Below, piece after piece: positions 45,689 to 53,900 of a stretch of DNA of 53,900 nucleotides (within the stretch, counting starts at the first letter, position 1; every line of letters starts with the position of its first letter). This DNA comes from Arcticibacter svalbardensis MN12-7. Its GTDB lineage: Bacteria; Bacteroidota; Bacteroidia; Sphingobacteriales; Sphingobacteriaceae. The notes beneath the pieces are model-generated. The model ran no database searches. It was not told the DNA's origin and saw nothing but the letters and a program-made list of their open reading frames with translations. Location of the stretch: NCBI RefSeq assembly GCF_000403135.1, contig NZ_AQPN01000022.1, positions 1-53,900 on the forward strand, given 5' to 3'. The translations under genes were made by a program, and so were the position numbers.

Positions 45689-46162
45689 ATGACCTGGAAA
45701 AAATTTAGTGGAGAAATTATCCCTAGTTCTATACATGAGGCAGTGGAAAACGCAATTGAAAGAGAGTATAGACAAGGAAACAAATTAAAAGTGTGTATTG
45801 GCACAGATTCGCAGGTGAAAGGACCTGTTACGGATTATGCCACAGTAATCGTATTCATTCGGGAAAAGAAGGGAGCATTCATGTTCATCCATCAGGACCG
45901 CAGTTCCATTAAGATGAGTATCAAAGAACGCATGTTAACAGAGGTGCAGAAGTCTATTGAGGTAGCTTATTCACTATGCGACTTGCTGGACCTGTATCAT
46001 GTCGATCTGGAAGTACATGCGGATATCAATACAAATCCGATGTTTAAGTCAAACCAGGCTCTTCATGATGCGATGGGATACATACTCAGTATGGGATTCG
46101 TGTTTAAAGCCAAACCTGAAGCATTTGCCAGTTCTGCCTGTGCAAATAAAATGGTACATTAA
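45689..46162 (+). CDS. YkuK family (DUF458) RNase H-like protein
   Basis: The 157-residue product begins M-T-W-K-K-F-S and shows I-G-T-D-S-Q-V-K-G, D-Y-A-T-V-I-V-F, and L-E-V-H-A-D-I-N with conserved acidic residues, as in the RNase H-like YkuK family. An in-frame ATG 15 codons upstream gives a hydrophobic extension and was rejected. The biochemical role is not established. Confidence 0.88.
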   Translation: MTWKKFSGEIIPSSIHEAVENAIEREYRQGNKLKVCIGTDSQVKGPVTDYATVIVFIREKKGAFMFIHQDRSSIKMSIKERMLTEVQKSIEVAYSLCDLLDLYHVDLEVHADINTNPMFKSNQALHDAMGYILSMGFVFKAKPEAFASSACANKMVH

Positions 46163-46207
46163 ATTAAAAACTCAGATTGGGTTAATGCCCAATTAGAGGT
46201 TTAACGC

Positions 46208-46215
46208 TAATTTTG
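46208..46215 (+). promoter_or_regulatory. -7 element before the 30-codon ORF and antiporter
   Basis: TAATTTTG matches TAnnTTTG and ends 12 bases before the small ORF start. The nearest TTG is 28 bases upstream, further than usual. A short hairpin ATTGGG-TTAATG-CCCAAT precedes it. Confidence 0.4.
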
Positions 46216-46227
46216 TATATTAGCAAT

Positions 46228-46320
46228 ATGCAGGGTTGGGGATTTTTATACGCTTTATTTTTCTTATCGCTTTTTTCATTTCTGAAAGGGCAACCTTTTG
46301 ACCTGAAAAATCGTCTATGA
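46228..46320 (+). CDS. 30-residue hydrophobic peptide overlapping the antiporter start
   Basis: ATG 46228 to TGA 46320 encodes M-Q-G-W-G-F-L-Y-A-L-F-F-L-S-L-F-S-F-L-K followed by a polar tail of ten residues, which resembles a single membrane helix. Its TGA overlaps the antiporter ATG (ATGA). It may be a leader peptide or a small subunit, or only a translated leader. There is no independent evidence of conservation. Confidence 0.45.
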   Translation: MQGWGFLYALFFLSLFSFLKGQPFDLKNRL

Positions 46321-48548
46321 TCCATCTTCCACAGCTTGTAACCGATCTCGGATTAATTCTTGCCGCTGCGGCATTTACAACACTCCTTTTTAAGAAGATT
46401 AAACAACCTCTTGTATTAGGCTATATCATTGCTGGCTTATTGGTAGGGCCTCATTTTAATTTTTTTCCCTCTGTAAGTGATGAAGCTAGTATTTCTACAT
46501 GGGCAGAAATTGGTGTGATCTTTTTATTATTTAGCCTTGGACTAGAATTCAGTTTCAAGAAATTAGCGAAAGTTGGAGGGGCAGCTTCGGTAACTGGAAT
46601 TACAGAAGTGAGTATCATGTTTTCTTTAGGATATACAGCAGGTATGTTGCTGGGTTGGTCTACAATGGACAGCATCTTTCTGGGTGGTATGTTAGCCATT
46701 TCCTCCACGACAATTATTATAAGGGCTGTTGATGAACTTGGAATCAAGCATAAAAAGTTTGTCAACCTTGTCTTCGGTGTACTGATTATTGAAGATCTGG
46801 TAGCCATATTGCTTTTGGTGGTACTTTCAACTATGGCTGTGAGTAGAGAGTTTGAAGGCTCAGAAATGCTATTTTCTATTTTAAAATTTGGTTTTTTTCT
46901 AATCCTATGGTTTATAGGGGGAATATTTCTGATCCCAACATTTCTTAAAAAGACACATAAGTTGATGAATGATGAGACGATGCTGATTGTATCTATCGCA
47001 CTGTGTCTGCTGATGGTGATGCTGGCCGTACAAGTTGGCTTCTCTCCTGCCCTTGGTGCCTTTATAATGGGCTCTATATTAGCTGAAACTACTATGGCCG
47101 AAAGAATTGAGCATATTACTAAATCGGTCAAAGATCTTTTTGCTGCGGTATTTTTTGTTTCCGTCGGAATGTTAATTGACCCCTCTGTATTGATTAATTA
47201 TGCCATTCCTATTGTCATCCTGACTATGGTCTCCATTTTTGGTAAACCGATCAGTGTGTTGATTGGAGCACTGTTATCCGGACAAACCTTAAGAACTTCC
47301 CTTCAGTCAGGTATGAGCCTGGCTCAAATAGGGGAATTCTCCTTTATCATTGCCACTTTAGGATTAACATTAAATGTAACCAGCTCTTTTCTTTATCCTG
47401 TTGCTGTTGCGGTATCTGCCATTACAACGTTTACAACACCTTATATGATTAAAGCATCAGGGCCTTTTGCAGAGTACCTGGAGCGGATCCTTCCTACAAA
47501 ATGGATCACTACTTTGAATAAATATAGTTCCAGCACACAAGGGATTTCGGAAACGAGTGACTGGAAGATTCTTTTAAAATCATATTTCACAAATTTCCTT
47601 ATTCACTCTGTCATTTTAATAGCTATTTTGTATGTGGTTCAGCATTATCTGCATCCTTTTATAATCACTAACATAACAAATGGAATTAAAGGTACTGGCT
47701 TGACCATAATCATTTCCTTTATACTGATGGCTCCATTTCTATGGGCATTTGCATTAAGAAGGATTGAAAAAAGAGCTTATGCGCATTTGTGGCTAAATAA
47801 AAAGTATAGTCGAGGGCCGCTGGTTGCTTTGGAAGTATTACGGGTGTCATTAGCAATTGTATACCTTGTATTCTTATTAACCATTGTTCTGGATACTAAC
47901 CTTGCTATTATTATTGCGATCCTCACTATTTTAGTGGTGGTATTCATCTTTTCAAAAAAGCTTCAGGTATTTTACGGAAGGCTGGAAAACCGATTTCTGC
48001 TTAACTTAAACGACAGGGAAAATAGTATGGATAAAACACGTCCCAATCTCGTCCCTTGGGATGCCCATTTAACCGAACTCATTGTTTCGCCTGAATCAGA
48101 ATTGGTCGGTAAAAGCTTGATTGAATTAGCAATCAGAGAAAGACATGGCGTAAATATTGCGCTTATAGAAAGAGGAAATCTGTTTATTGCAACACCTTCA
48201 GGAAATGAGCGCATTTACCCCAATGATCAGTTGACGGTGATTGGCACAGATGATCAGATTGCTGCTCTAAAGGCACAACTTGAGGTTTCTGATCAGTACA
48301 ATGAGACTATTCAATCGTCTAAAAAAGACTTGGAACTTCAAAAAATAGTACTTACTTCGAAGTCTCCGGTATGTAATCAAACCATTCGAAATTCAGGTGT
48401 TAGGGAGAAAACACAAGGTTTAATTGTTGGAATTGAGCGCCTTAATGAACGGATCTTAAATCCGGACTCCACCCTTACCTTGTTAGCCGGAGACATCGTA
48501 TGGATAGTAGGAAACCGTAAAAAAATTGTAGAACTTTTAAAAGGCTAA
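46317..48548 (+). CDS. CPA2 family cation:proton antiporter with TrkA-C-like domains
   Basis: The 743-residue protein has about 12 membrane segments (to about residue 400 and again 425-545) with the CPA2 motifs G-Y-I-I-A-G-L-L-V-G-P, F-S-L-G-L-E-F and L-A-Q-I-G-E-F-S-F. From about 575 a cytosolic region with two TrkA-C-like domains follows (E-L-I-V-S-P-E-S-E-L-V-G-K and L-Q-K-I-V-L-T-S), each binding a nucleotide or ion. It is KefB/KefC-like but lacks the TrkA-N domain, so it resembles the plain K/H antiporter group. The DtxR gene follows by 20 bases. Confidence 0.92.
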   Translation: MIHLPQLVTDLGLILAAAAFTTLLFKKIKQPLVLGYIIAGLLVGPHFNFFPSVSDEASISTWAEIGVIFLLFSLGLEFSFKKLAKVGGAASVTGITEVSIMFSLGYTAGMLLGWSTMDSIFLGGMLAISSTTIIIRAVDELGIKHKKFVNLVFGVLIIEDLVAILLLVVLSTMAVSREFEGSEMLFSILKFGFFLILWFIGGIFLIPTFLKKTHKLMNDETMLIVSIALCLLMVMLAVQVGFSPALGAFIMGSILAETTMAERIEHITKSVKDLFAAVFFVSVGMLIDPSVLINYAIPIVILTMVSIFGKPISVLIGALLSGQTLRTSLQSGMSLAQIGEFSFIIATLGLTLNVTSSFLYPVAVAVSAITTFTTPYMIKASGPFAEYLERILPTKWITTLNKYSSSTQGISETSDWKILLKSYFTNFLIHSVILIAILYVVQHYLHPFIITNITNGIKGTGLTIIISFILMAPFLWAFALRRIEKRAYAHLWLNKKYSRGPLVALEVLRVSLAIVYLVFLLTIVLDTNLAIIIAILTILVVVFIFSKKLQVFYGRLENRFLLNLNDRENSMDKTRPNLVPWDAHLTELIVSPESELVGKSLIELAIRERHGVNIALIERGNLFIATPSGNERIYPNDQLTVIGTDDQIAALKAQLEVSDQYNETIQSSKKDLELQKIVLTSKSPVCNQTIRNSGVREKTQGLIVGIERLNERILNPDSTLTLLAGDIVWIVGNRKKIVELLKG

Positions 48549-48568
48549 GGTTTTTGTATTTTTGTAAC

Positions 48569-49225
48569 ATGCTTTCTTTTACAGAAGAGAATTATATTAA
48601 AGCGCTGTTCCATATTACGTATGAGACAGAGCACAATAATGAGGCGGGAACGAATCAATTAGCTTCTTATATGTGTGTGAAGCCTGCTACGGCAACAGAC
48701 ATGTTAAGGAAGTTGAAAGAGAAGGGTCTGATCGATTATGAAAAGTATGGTAAAATTACTTTGTCAGAAGAGGGTAGAGTAAATGCTTTGGAAATATTAA
48801 GGAAACACCGGTTATGGGAGACTTTCTTGTTTCAAAAGCTTGATTTCAGTTGGGATGAAGTGCATGAAGTGGCCGAACAGCTTGAACATATTCATTCAGC
48901 AAAGCTGATTGACAAACTAGATAATTTTCTTGGGTACCCTGAATTTGATCCTCATGGAGATGCTATACCGGATTCAAAAGGAATTATTAAACCATTGTCC
49001 CGTAAGTCACTTGCCGAAGTTGAACCGGGTTATACCTGTAAAATGGTAGCTGTTAGGGATAATACACCGGCTTTTTTGCAATATGTAAGTCAGTTGAACT
49101 TAAAGCTAAACACGCCGATAAAGGTTTTATCCAGGCAAGGTTATGATGGGACTATAGAAATTCTCATTGATAATCAATTAAATACTGTTTCGCAAAAGTT
49201 TGCGGAAAACATAATGATTGTTTGA
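48569..49225 (+). CDS. DtxR/MntR family metal-dependent regulator
   Basis: The 218-residue product begins M-L-S-F-T-E-E-N-Y-I-K-A-L-F, then the winged helix with K-P-A-T-A-T-D-M-L-R-K-L-K-E-K-G-L, and the dimer/metal region with R-K-H-R-L-W-E-T-F-L, H-E-V-A-E-Q-L-E-H and D-P-H-G-D. A C-terminal FeoA/SH3-like domain is present from about 150. Metal ligands such as the H and E of this region are conserved. It likely senses Mn or Fe. A TTG five codons earlier was rejected. It may be cotranscribed with the antiporter. Confidence 0.92.
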   Translation: MLSFTEENYIKALFHITYETEHNNEAGTNQLASYMCVKPATATDMLRKLKEKGLIDYEKYGKITLSEEGRVNALEILRKHRLWETFLFQKLDFSWDEVHEVAEQLEHIHSAKLIDKLDNFLGYPEFDPHGDAIPDSKGIIKPLSRKSLAEVEPGYTCKMVAVRDNTPAFLQYVSQLNLKLNTPIKVLSRQGYDGTIEILIDNQLNTVSQKFAENIMIV

Positions 49226-49253
49226 CACGTCTACATAACAACCACAAAACAAA

Positions 49254-49700
49254 ATGAACGTTAATATCCGAAATAAAAAAGCATACTTTGAATATAATAT
49301 ACTCGATAAGTTTGTAGCTGGAATCCAGTTTCTGGGTACTGAAATTAAGTCAGTAAGAGAGGGTAAGGCCAATATCAATGATGCTTTTTGTGCTTTCCTG
49401 GGCAATAATCAACTATTTATACGAAACATGCACATTGCCGAGTATTCGCATGGGTCGTTCTATAATCATGAATCAAAGCGTGACAGGGTGTTATTACTAA
49501 CGAAAAAGGAATTTAAGAAGCTGAAGGATAAAAGCGAAGAAAAGGGCTATACCATTGTTCCACTTGCTTTATTTATTAGTGAACGTGGTTTTGCTAAGCT
49601 TGAAATTGGTCTGGCTCAGGGTAAAAAGACGTTCGACAAGCGGGATACCATTAAGGACAGAGAGAGTAAGATTGAATTGAACAGAGCGATGAAACAATAG
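49254..49700 (+). CDS. smpB: SsrA-binding protein
   Basis: The 148-residue product has the SmpB pattern: I-R-N-K-K-A-Y-F-E-Y, L-G-T-E-I-K-S-V-R-E-G-K-A-N-I, H-I-A-E-Y and the C-terminal K-K-T-F-D-K-R-D-T-I-K-D-R-E. It carries tmRNA to stalled ribosomes. The tmRNA gene is not in this window. It starts 28 bases after the DtxR stop. Confidence 0.97.
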   Translation: MNVNIRNKKAYFEYNILDKFVAGIQFLGTEIKSVREGKANINDAFCAFLGNNQLFIRNMHIAEYSHGSFYNHESKRDRVLLLTKKEFKKLKDKSEEKGYTIVPLALFISERGFAKLEIGLAQGKKTFDKRDTIKDRESKIELNRAMKQ

Positions 49701-49713
49701 TTTTGGTGATTGA

Positions 49714-50373
49714 TTACCAGGCCTGATCGCCTACCAGGGGAACGAAACGGAAAGTATCCAGCTCGATTCTTTCATAGTCATTTTCGTTAACGCGAATTAT
49801 GGTAATCATTTTCTGACTCTTTTCATCGCCTACAGGGATAACCAATGTACCTCCAATACGGAGTTGTTTGAGCATAATTTCGGGAACAAATGGAGCTCCG
49901 GCAGTAACCAGGATTTTATCGTATGGTGCGTGTTCGGGAATGCCCTTTGATCCGTCACCCAGGAAAAAATTAGGATGATAGCCCATTTTACTGAGGAATA
50001 ATTTTGCTCTGTGATACAGTTTTTCCTGTCGCTCGATGGTATATACAGAAGCTCCCAGCTCTAATAAGACGCAAGTTTGATAACCAGATCCTGTTCCGAT
50101 TTCCAATACTTTATCCCCTTCGCTGACATGAAGTAATTGAGTTTGATAGGCTACGGTATAGGGCTGAGAAATGGTTTGGCCCTCTCCTATTGGAAAAGCG
50201 ATGTCACGATAGGATTGACTCCAAAACGTCTCATCAAAGAAATAATGCCTTGGAACTTTGCCTATTGCATCTAATAAGTTAGTGTCTTCAATCTTTCTTT
50301 CTTCTTTAAGCAGATTCACTAACTTTTTCCGAGCACCCTGTTCTCTGTAATTATCAACAAACTTGTAAGCCAT
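49714..50373 (-). CDS. pcm: Protein-L-isoaspartate O-methyltransferase
   Basis: The 219-residue enzyme has the SAM motif V-L-E-I-G-T-G-S-G-Y-Q-T, the upstream G-Q-T-I-S-Q-P-Y motif and G-D-G-S-K-G-I-P-E-H-A-P-Y-D-K-I. It repairs isoaspartyl residues in damaged proteins. It converges on smpB with 13 bases between. Confidence 0.95.
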   Translation of the reverse strand: MAYKFVDNYREQGARKKLVNLLKEERKIEDTNLLDAIGKVPRHYFFDETFWSQSYRDIAFPIGEGQTISQPYTVAYQTQLLHVSEGDKVLEIGTGSGYQTCVLLELGASVYTIERQEKLYHRAKLFLSKMGYHPNFFLGDGSKGIPEHAPYDKILVTAGAPFVPEIMLKQLRIGGTLVIPVGDEKSQKMITIIRVNENDYERIELDTFRFVPLVGDQAW

Positions 50374-50466
50374 CCTTTTTCAAAAATAAGCTTATTTCTA
50401 TAAAAAAGCGCTATTTTCAGACGGGATCATGGTAGCAGTGTAGGAATCAGGTTTATAAAATTGTCT

Positions 50467-52947
50467 TTAATACGGATCAACGTCAACCTGGATAAAAGTT
50501 CCTTTATTTAATTTATCCGCTTCAAAACCAATTAATGCGGTCTTGAGATAGTCTTTGACTTTTGAAACAGGAATTCCATTCCGCTCAATCTTGACATAAA
50601 TAGTTTTGATATAAAGGTTACGGATGCGGGTGATCATCGGATCTTCAGGACCGAGTACACGACTTCCCAGATCTTTCTTAATGGCTGATGCAAAACGTTG
50701 TGAAGCGTTATTTAATACAGCCTGATCCTTATGTTTAATATCAAGACGGATCATCCTGTAAATGGGCGGATATTTAAAGTTCTGCCTTTCCTGAATTTCT
50801 GTTTTAAAAAGGCCTTCATAGTTATGATGAATTACCTGGTCAATAACCCGGTGTCTTACATCGTAGGCCTGAATGATAACCTTTCCGGCTTTATCACGGC
50901 GACCTGCTCTTCCTCCTACCTGGGATAACATCTGGAAGCTTTTTTCGAAAGCCCTGAAGTCAGGAAAGTTTAATAAGCTATCGGCATTGATTACCCCGAT
51001 TAGGGTTACATGACTAAAGTCAAGACCTTTAGCAACAATTTGCGTACCTACCAGGATATCAATTTTCTGGTCTTCAAACTCTGTCAATATATGCTGGAAG
51101 CTGTGTTTTGCCCTCGTGGTATCGAGGTCCATTCTAGCGATACGGGCATCGGGAAAAATATATTTCAAGTCGTCTTCAATCTTTTCGGTACCAAACCCTT
51201 TGGGCTCGATATGAACCGAACCACATGCAGGACAAACAGATAAAATATCCTGCTTATAGCCACAATAATGACAGTGCAGTTGATGCGTACTTTTATGATA
51301 ATTTAAACTAACATCGCAATGGATACATTTTGATATATAGCCACAGGTGCGACAGATAGACATAGGTGTATATCCTCTTCTATTCTGAAATAAGATTACC
51401 TGTTCTTTTTTCTCCAGATTTTCCCTGATGGCATCAATTAAAACACTCGTAAAGTTATTCTGGATAGTCTTTTTATTCGTTTCATCACCAATACTGACCA
51501 CTTGGATTTCAGGCAGCCCTGCTTCTCCATAACGCTCAGAGAGCTGAACAAAACCATATTTTCCGGTTTTTGAATTATAAAAACTTTCGAGGGAAGGCGT
51601 TGCGGATCCAAGCAGCACTTTAGCCTGATGAAGATGTGCCAGGTAGATAGCGGTATCTCGTGCGTGATAACGGGGAGCAGGATCCTGCTGTTTATAGGAG
51701 GTTTCATGTTCCTCGTCGATAACGATTAAACCCAGGTTCGAAAAGGGCAGAAAAACAGCTGATCGTGCCCCAAGAATAATAGTGTACTCGTTCTTTAATA
51801 CCTTTGACCATACTTCTGCACGCTCATTATCGCCCATTCTGGAATGATAGATTCCAATGGCATTTCCGAAGAATTTCTTGAGTCTTTCTACAATCTGTGT
51901 GGTTAGTGCTATTTCAGGAAGGAGGTATAACACTTGTTTCCCTTGCTTAAGATTTTCTTCAATGAGGCGTACATACAGCTGGGTTTTACCGGAAGATGTG
52001 ACTCCATAAAGCAATACGACTTCTTTATGAGTAAATTGAGTATGTAATTCTTCATAAGCCACTTCTTGTTTAGGACTTAAAAGAAAATGTTCATCTATGT
52101 CAGTATCTCCTTCAGGCAGGCGGCTTACGGCTATACTGTCCTGAATCAGAATTTCTTTATCAACGAGCGTTTTTATAATGGCGGCACTACAACCACATTC
52201 TTCCATGATCTCCTTTTTGAGAACAGCCGGATTGGAACGGCTTAACTTAGTAAAGGCGAGGAAAGCATCCAGCTGTTTTGGACTGCGTTCCAAGACGGCA
52301 AATAAAGCCTTTCTGTTTGCATCGTCCTGATAAAAAGGATTTAAACGATAAAATGATTTCATCCGGGGTTTATACCGTTCAATTACTTCCTCGGATATAT
52401 GGATAATTCCTTTGTCAAACAGAGACTTTAAAAGTTTAAAAACAGACTTCTGACCTAAGAGTTTAACAATTTCATTTACCTTGAGCTCAGGCTGGATCTC
52501 CAGGGCATCAATTATCAAGAATTCTTTGTCGTTTAAATCAGCTTTATCGTATTCAGCGTCTTTCAACAGGATGACCCTGGTTTCGCTGGCTAATTTTAAG
52601 GCAGAAGGTAAAGCCGCTTGCATCACCTCCCCGATTGTACACATATAATAAGAGGCAATCCATTCCCAAAGTTTTATTTGCTTTTCATTTACTATCGGTG
52701 TATCATCCAGGATATCTATAATATACTTGGCTTCGTACAAAGAAGGAGCTTTTTCTGAGATAGAATAGATGATAGAGGTGTAAATTCTACTTTTACCAAA
52801 TTGAACCACAGCACGTTTTCCTACTTCAATTTGTTGATTAAACGACTGCGGTACCCGATAGGTATATGTTCGGGAAATAGAAAGTGGTAGTATTACTTCT
52901 ATAAAAAAGGTTCTATGTTCGCCGGGGGCTTCATTAAATTCAAGCAT
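50467..52947 (-). CDS. priA: Primosomal protein N' (replication restart helicase)
   Basis: The 826-residue protein has an N-terminal 3'-DNA-binding domain (about 15-110) and the DEAH-type helicase: G-V-T-S-S-G-K-T, V-I-D-E-E-H-E, and G-S-A-T-P-S. Its zinc region holds C-R-T-C-G-Y, C-I-H-C-D, C-H-Y-C-G and C-P-A-C-G, followed by V-G-T-Q-I-V-A-K-G and the C-terminal Q-V-G-G-R-A-G-R. It reloads the replisome at forks. Its ATG overlaps the DUF423 stop by one base. Confidence 0.97.
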   Translation of the reverse strand: MLEFNEAPGEHRTFFIEVILPLSISRTYTYRVPQSFNQQIEVGKRAVVQFGKSRIYTSIIYSISEKAPSLYEAKYIIDILDDTPIVNEKQIKLWEWIASYYMCTIGEVMQAALPSALKLASETRVILLKDAEYDKADLNDKEFLIIDALEIQPELKVNEIVKLLGQKSVFKLLKSLFDKGIIHISEEVIERYKPRMKSFYRLNPFYQDDANRKALFAVLERSPKQLDAFLAFTKLSRSNPAVLKKEIMEECGCSAAIIKTLVDKEILIQDSIAVSRLPEGDTDIDEHFLLSPKQEVAYEELHTQFTHKEVVLLYGVTSSGKTQLYVRLIEENLKQGKQVLYLLPEIALTTQIVERLKKFFGNAIGIYHSRMGDNERAEVWSKVLKNEYTIILGARSAVFLPFSNLGLIVIDEEHETSYKQQDPAPRYHARDTAIYLAHLHQAKVLLGSATPSLESFYNSKTGKYGFVQLSERYGEAGLPEIQVVSIGDETNKKTIQNNFTSVLIDAIRENLEKKEQVILFQNRRGYTPMSICRTCGYISKCIHCDVSLNYHKSTHQLHCHYCGYKQDILSVCPACGSVHIEPKGFGTEKIEDDLKYIFPDARIARMDLDTTRAKHSFQHILTEFEDQKIDILVGTQIVAKGLDFSHVTLIGVINADSLLNFPDFRAFEKSFQMLSQVGGRAGRRDKAGKVIIQAYDVRHRVIDQVIHHNYEGLFKTEIQERQNFKYPPIYRMIRLDIKHKDQAVLNNASQRFASAIKKDLGSRVLGPEDPMITRIRNLYIKTIYVKIERNGIPVSKVKDYLKTALIGFEADKLNKGTFIQVDVDPY

Positions 52948-53327
52948 TATTTATTTTTAATTGCAGCCAGTAATAAAAACACCCAACCTAGTATAAACAT
53001 TAATCCGCCTAATGGAGTGATGGGACCCAGTACACTGACAGGAAGACCTGTTATAGAGCGGGTAGCCAGAAGATATAAGGATCCGGAAAAAAAGATTATT
53101 CCCAATAAAAAAGTGTAATAGGAAAGATTGGTATACTTGCTCTTAAGTGGTACTACGGATAAAAAAAGTAGCACCAGGGTATGATAAAAGTGATAGTTAA
53201 CAGCTGTTTTCCAGTTTTCAAGATCAGAAGGTGCAATTAGTTGTTTTAATCCATGCGCTCCAAAGGCTCCTGATATCACAGCGATGATTCCGAAAATACA
53301 GGCTGTTATGATAATTTTTCTGTTCAT
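52947..53327 (-). CDS. DUF423 family membrane protein
   Basis: The 126-residue protein has four membrane helices and the hallmark G-A-F-G-A-H-G-L-K near residue 22-30. It also carries Y-H-F-Y-H-T-L-V-L and a P-I-T-P-L-G-G motif close to the end. The YgdD/TMEM256-like family has no known function. It overlaps priA by one base (TAATG). Confidence 0.9.
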   Translation of the reverse strand: MNRKIIITACIFGIIAVISGAFGAHGLKQLIAPSDLENWKTAVNYHFYHTLVLLFLSVVPLKSKYTNLSYYTFLLGIIFFSGSLYLLATRSITGLPVSVLGPITPLGGLMFILGWVFLLLAAIKNK

Positions 53328-53474
53328 AAATGATCTAAAGTGCTAATGTAGTCATCCTGTTTTAATCCTCTTGTAAATTTATACAAGCTTTAATTTTATT
53401 CTAATTTTTTGATAAAATCAAAAGCTTTTTCTTATCCAGTTAAAGGCAAAATTATCTAAGTTTGTAAGCAAACG

Positions 53475-53900
53475 ATGAAGAAAATAATAATTCTAAGTTC
53501 TGTTTTGTTAATCGCTATCGCAGTTATTGCGGTAAAATATTTCTCAGAGCTAACAGGTAATTCAAATAACAATACAAAAGTATTAAAATATATTCCTTCG
53601 GACGCCACACTGATTGTCAACTTCAGCAATGATGACTACTTCTATGACATCATAAAAGATTATGATCTTTTTGATGAATTGATTGGAGAAAAACAGAGTG
53701 TTGAGATCTCTCAACTGCGGGCAATGCTACTTAAGCAACCACTTATAGCAGAGGAAATTAAGGGTCAGAAAATTTTCATCTCTTTTCATAAGATGCATAC
53801 GGATTCGCTGGATTATCTGTTTTCAATGGGGATGAATGAATCGGTAAATCAGGAAGAAGCGGAGCTTTTATTGAAAGGCTGCACAGGGGTTAAATATAGC
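53475..53900 (+). CDS. Exported or anchored protein of unknown function, partial
   Basis: ATG 53475 opens a frame that continues without a stop to the right edge (142 residues visible). The N-terminal helix (about 4-22) can be a signal or membrane anchor, followed by N/K-rich linker and a Y-I-P-S-D-A-T-L-I-V-N-F segment. The remainder looks soluble. Not recognised. It is 147 bases from the divergent DUF423 gene. Confidence 0.7.
   Translation, partial: MKKIIILSSVLLIAIAVIAVKYFSELTGNSNNNTKVLKYIPSDATLIVNFSNDDYFYDIIKDYDLFDELIGEKQSVEISQLRAMLLKQPLIAEEIKGQKIFISFHKMHTDSLDYLFSMGMNESVNQEEAELLLKGCTGVKYS

Noticed and set aside
46451-47131. A 226-codon open frame on the minus strand inside the antiporter gene
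   Set aside because: It is antisense to conserved membrane-transport codons, shows no domain, and its composition mirrors the antiporter.
1-53900. CRISPR arrays, rRNA, riboswitches and insertion sequences
   Set aside because: No regularly spaced repeats, rRNA segments, recognisable aptamer or transposase gene were seen in reading the window.

Overview
The window reads as chromosome of a Bacteroidota bacterium, most likely family Sphingobacteriaceae and Pedobacter-like. The base composition is AT-rich. A SusC/SusD pair is present, several upstream regions carry TAnnTTTG -7 elements (sometimes with TTG about 19-20 bases further up), and the gene families are typical of the phylum: DUF4199, DUF6526, GH3-type synthetase, BatA-domain protein, YkuK and TTG/GTG starts. 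This placement is inference from gene content; no database was searched.

Layout. (1) 1-4724: the end of a nutrient-uptake operon on the + strand, SusC (partial), SusD and a secreted calcineurin-type phosphoesterase fused to a PQQ-like beta-propeller, closed by a terminator. (2) 4855-8426: an accessory patch holding a HigB/HigA toxin-antitoxin pair, an 816-base stretch without genes that contains a decayed tRNA-Lys-like 3' fragment, a 54-residue small ORF, and a large serine recombinase whose last codons run through the terminator and 3' half of tRNA-Leu(CAA). (3) 8522-19850: a long, tightly packed minus-strand series with a dihydroorotase-like protein lacking most metal ligands, an acidic unknown protein, DUF4199, two family 2 glycosyltransferases, a membrane protein, a GH3 synthetase, dxr and rseP, preceded by a BatA-domain protein. 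(4) 19873-29312: an M1 peptidase, DUF6526, a PH-domain protein, a divergent MarR/idi pair with repeated operator-like sequences, xseAB and an M16 peptidase. (5) 29406-35159: a broken GH43 gene and the SbcCD nuclease. (6) 35472-37138: a ribosome hibernation factor and a CbpA/CbpM chaperone pair. (7) 37336-38625: a short arsenic cassette arsR-arsN1-like-arsC without an efflux pump. (8) 38845-46162: assorted genes including an SDR/DUF2867 protein, DUF92, a ferritin-like protein, a phosphohexomutase, a two-gene ABC unit and YkuK. (9) 46228-53900: a 30-codon ORF coupled to a CPA2 antiporter, a DtxR regulator, smpB, pcm, priA, DUF423 and a partial unknown protein.

How genes work together. dxr and idi both serve isoprenoid supply but sit in different units. 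RseP, the glycosyltransferases, DUF4199 and the BatA protein suggest envelope-related work for the large minus-strand block. SbcC/SbcD, XseA/XseB, ArsR/ArsC, CbpA/CbpM and HigB/HigA are each recognisable two-part systems. The best candidates for undescribed biology are the 94-residue membrane protein plus ABC ATPase (44546-45507), the 54-residue protein paired with the serine recombinase (6630-8393), and the 30-residue peptide overlapping the antiporter start (46228-46320).
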